Assembly (NCBI GenBank): GCA_002401185.1
Contig: NVSH01000059.1
Span: 2,450 to 8,074, forward strand
From: Gammaproteobacteria bacterium
Lineage (GTDB): Bacteria > Pseudomonadota > Gammaproteobacteria > SZUA-229
DNA length: 5,625 bases
Direction of reading: 5' to 3'
A program made the translations under genes and the position numbers. Under the pieces are notes generated by a model. It did not search any database. It was not told the origin of the DNA and was given only the letters and a program-made list of their open reading frames with translations. Positions 5,087 to 5,625 of the stretch are shown piece by piece. The stretch's first letter is position 1. The number at the start of each line of letters is the position of its first letter.

Positions 5087-5625
5087 ATGAAATCGATAGA
5101 AGAACAATTAGAATTAATCCAGCGAGGAGCAGATGAAATCCTCGTTGAAAAGGAGCTGGTCGCTAAATTAAAAGAGGGCAGACCGTTACGTATTAAGGCT
5201 GGTTTCGACCCAACGGCACCTGATCTGCATCTTGGCCATACTGTGCTGATTAATAAATTACGCCAGTTTCAGGATTTAGGCCATGATGTGTTGTTTCTGA
5301 TTGGCGACTTCACCGGCATGATCGGAGACCCGACGGGTAAGTCGACGACACGTCCACCCTTGACTCAGGAGGATGTTGAAAAAAATGCAGAATCTTACCA
5401 GCAGCAGATATTTAAAATTCTCGATAAAGATAAAACCACCGTCATGTTTAACTCACAATGGATGAGCAAAATGAGCAGTGTGGAGATGATAAAACTGGCT
5501 GCCAGTAGTACAGTTGCCCGTATGTTAGAACGTGATGACTTTAGTAAACGATACAAAGGTGGACAATCGATTGCTATTCACGAATTTTTGTACCCATTGA
5601 TACAGGGTTATGATTCGGTGATTAT
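5087..5625 (+). CDS. tyrS: Tyrosyl-tRNA synthetase, N-terminal part (cut by window end)
   Basis: This class I aminoacyl-tRNA synthetase charges tRNA-Tyr with tyrosine. The first 179 residues are in the window, about 45 percent of a typical enzyme of roughly 400 residues; the frame runs off the edge without a stop. The ATP-binding HIGH-type motif is HLGH (48-51) within [14 protein letters not shown]. It is followed by [27 protein letters not shown] (60-86) and [15 protein letters not shown] (164-178), the tyrosine-binding segment. KMSKS and the C-terminal RNA-binding domain lie beyond the edge. The segments resemble the TyrZ-like group used by Pseudomonas and many other bacteria rather than the E. 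coli TyrS group, but this is from memory. The ATG at 5087 follows TGGAAG (5074-5079) by 7 nt. The gene is divergent from the M23 peptidase gene and has its own promoter. Confidence 0.95.
   Translation, partial: MKSIEEQLELIQRGADEILVEKELVAKLKEGRPLRIKAGFDPTAPDLHLGHTVLINKLRQFQDLGHDVLFLIGDFTGMIGDPTGKSTTRPPLTQEDVEKNAESYQQQIFKILDKDKTTVMFNSQWMSKMSSVEMIKLAASSTVARMLERDDFSKRYKGGQSIAIHEFLYPLIQGYDSVI

Noticed and set aside
1..5625. A mobile element, CRISPR array, toxin-antitoxin pair, defence island or other new system
   Set aside because: No terminal repeats, integrase, transposase, regular direct repeats or unknown multi-gene cassette was found. Every substantial gene belongs to a known housekeeping family.

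Overview
The window looks like ordinary chromosomal sequence from a moderately AT-rich gammaproteobacterium. The evidence is the protein families together with the gene order: bactofilin, erpA, (citrate synthase), anmK, M23 endopeptidase, tyrS. From memory, Pseudomonas and related genomes carry bactofilin - erpA - anmK - M23 peptidase - tyrS in this order, often preceded by argC and a small DUF gene. Base composition and protein style would fit a marine, Methylophaga- or Cycloclasticus-like lineage, but that genus-level guess is weak. No mobile element, CRISPR array, tRNA or rRNA was seen.

Plus strand, left part: the last codons of an unidentified upstream gene (1-53) run almost directly into a bactofilin gene (56-502). 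After a promoter region that contains an IscR type-1-like site comes erpA (591-971), the A-type Fe-S carrier, which ends in a clear rho-independent terminator (1008-1042). A complete short-form citrate synthase follows (1099-2256).

Minus strand, middle: anmK (2268-3389) converges on the citrate synthase gene with only 11 bp between them. Upstream of it on the same strand is a membrane-anchored OapA/LysM-like plus M23 endopeptidase of the MepM type (3438-4886). Its annotated start is best moved to the internal ATG at 4886, because a sigma70-like promoter lies inside the longer open frame. A 200-bp divergent control region (4887-5086) separates it from tyrS (5087 onward, plus strand), which is cut by the window end.

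Functionally there are two themes. Bactofilin, the M23 endopeptidase and AnmK all concern the peptidoglycan wall: a scaffold, a cross-link hydrolase and a recycling kinase. ErpA and citrate synthase concern Fe-S supply and entry into the TCA cycle. TyrRS is housekeeping. I see no novel system. The points that deserve a second look are the citrate synthase placed inside an otherwise conserved block, the IscR-like site in front of erpA, and two inverted repeats between the divergent promoters.
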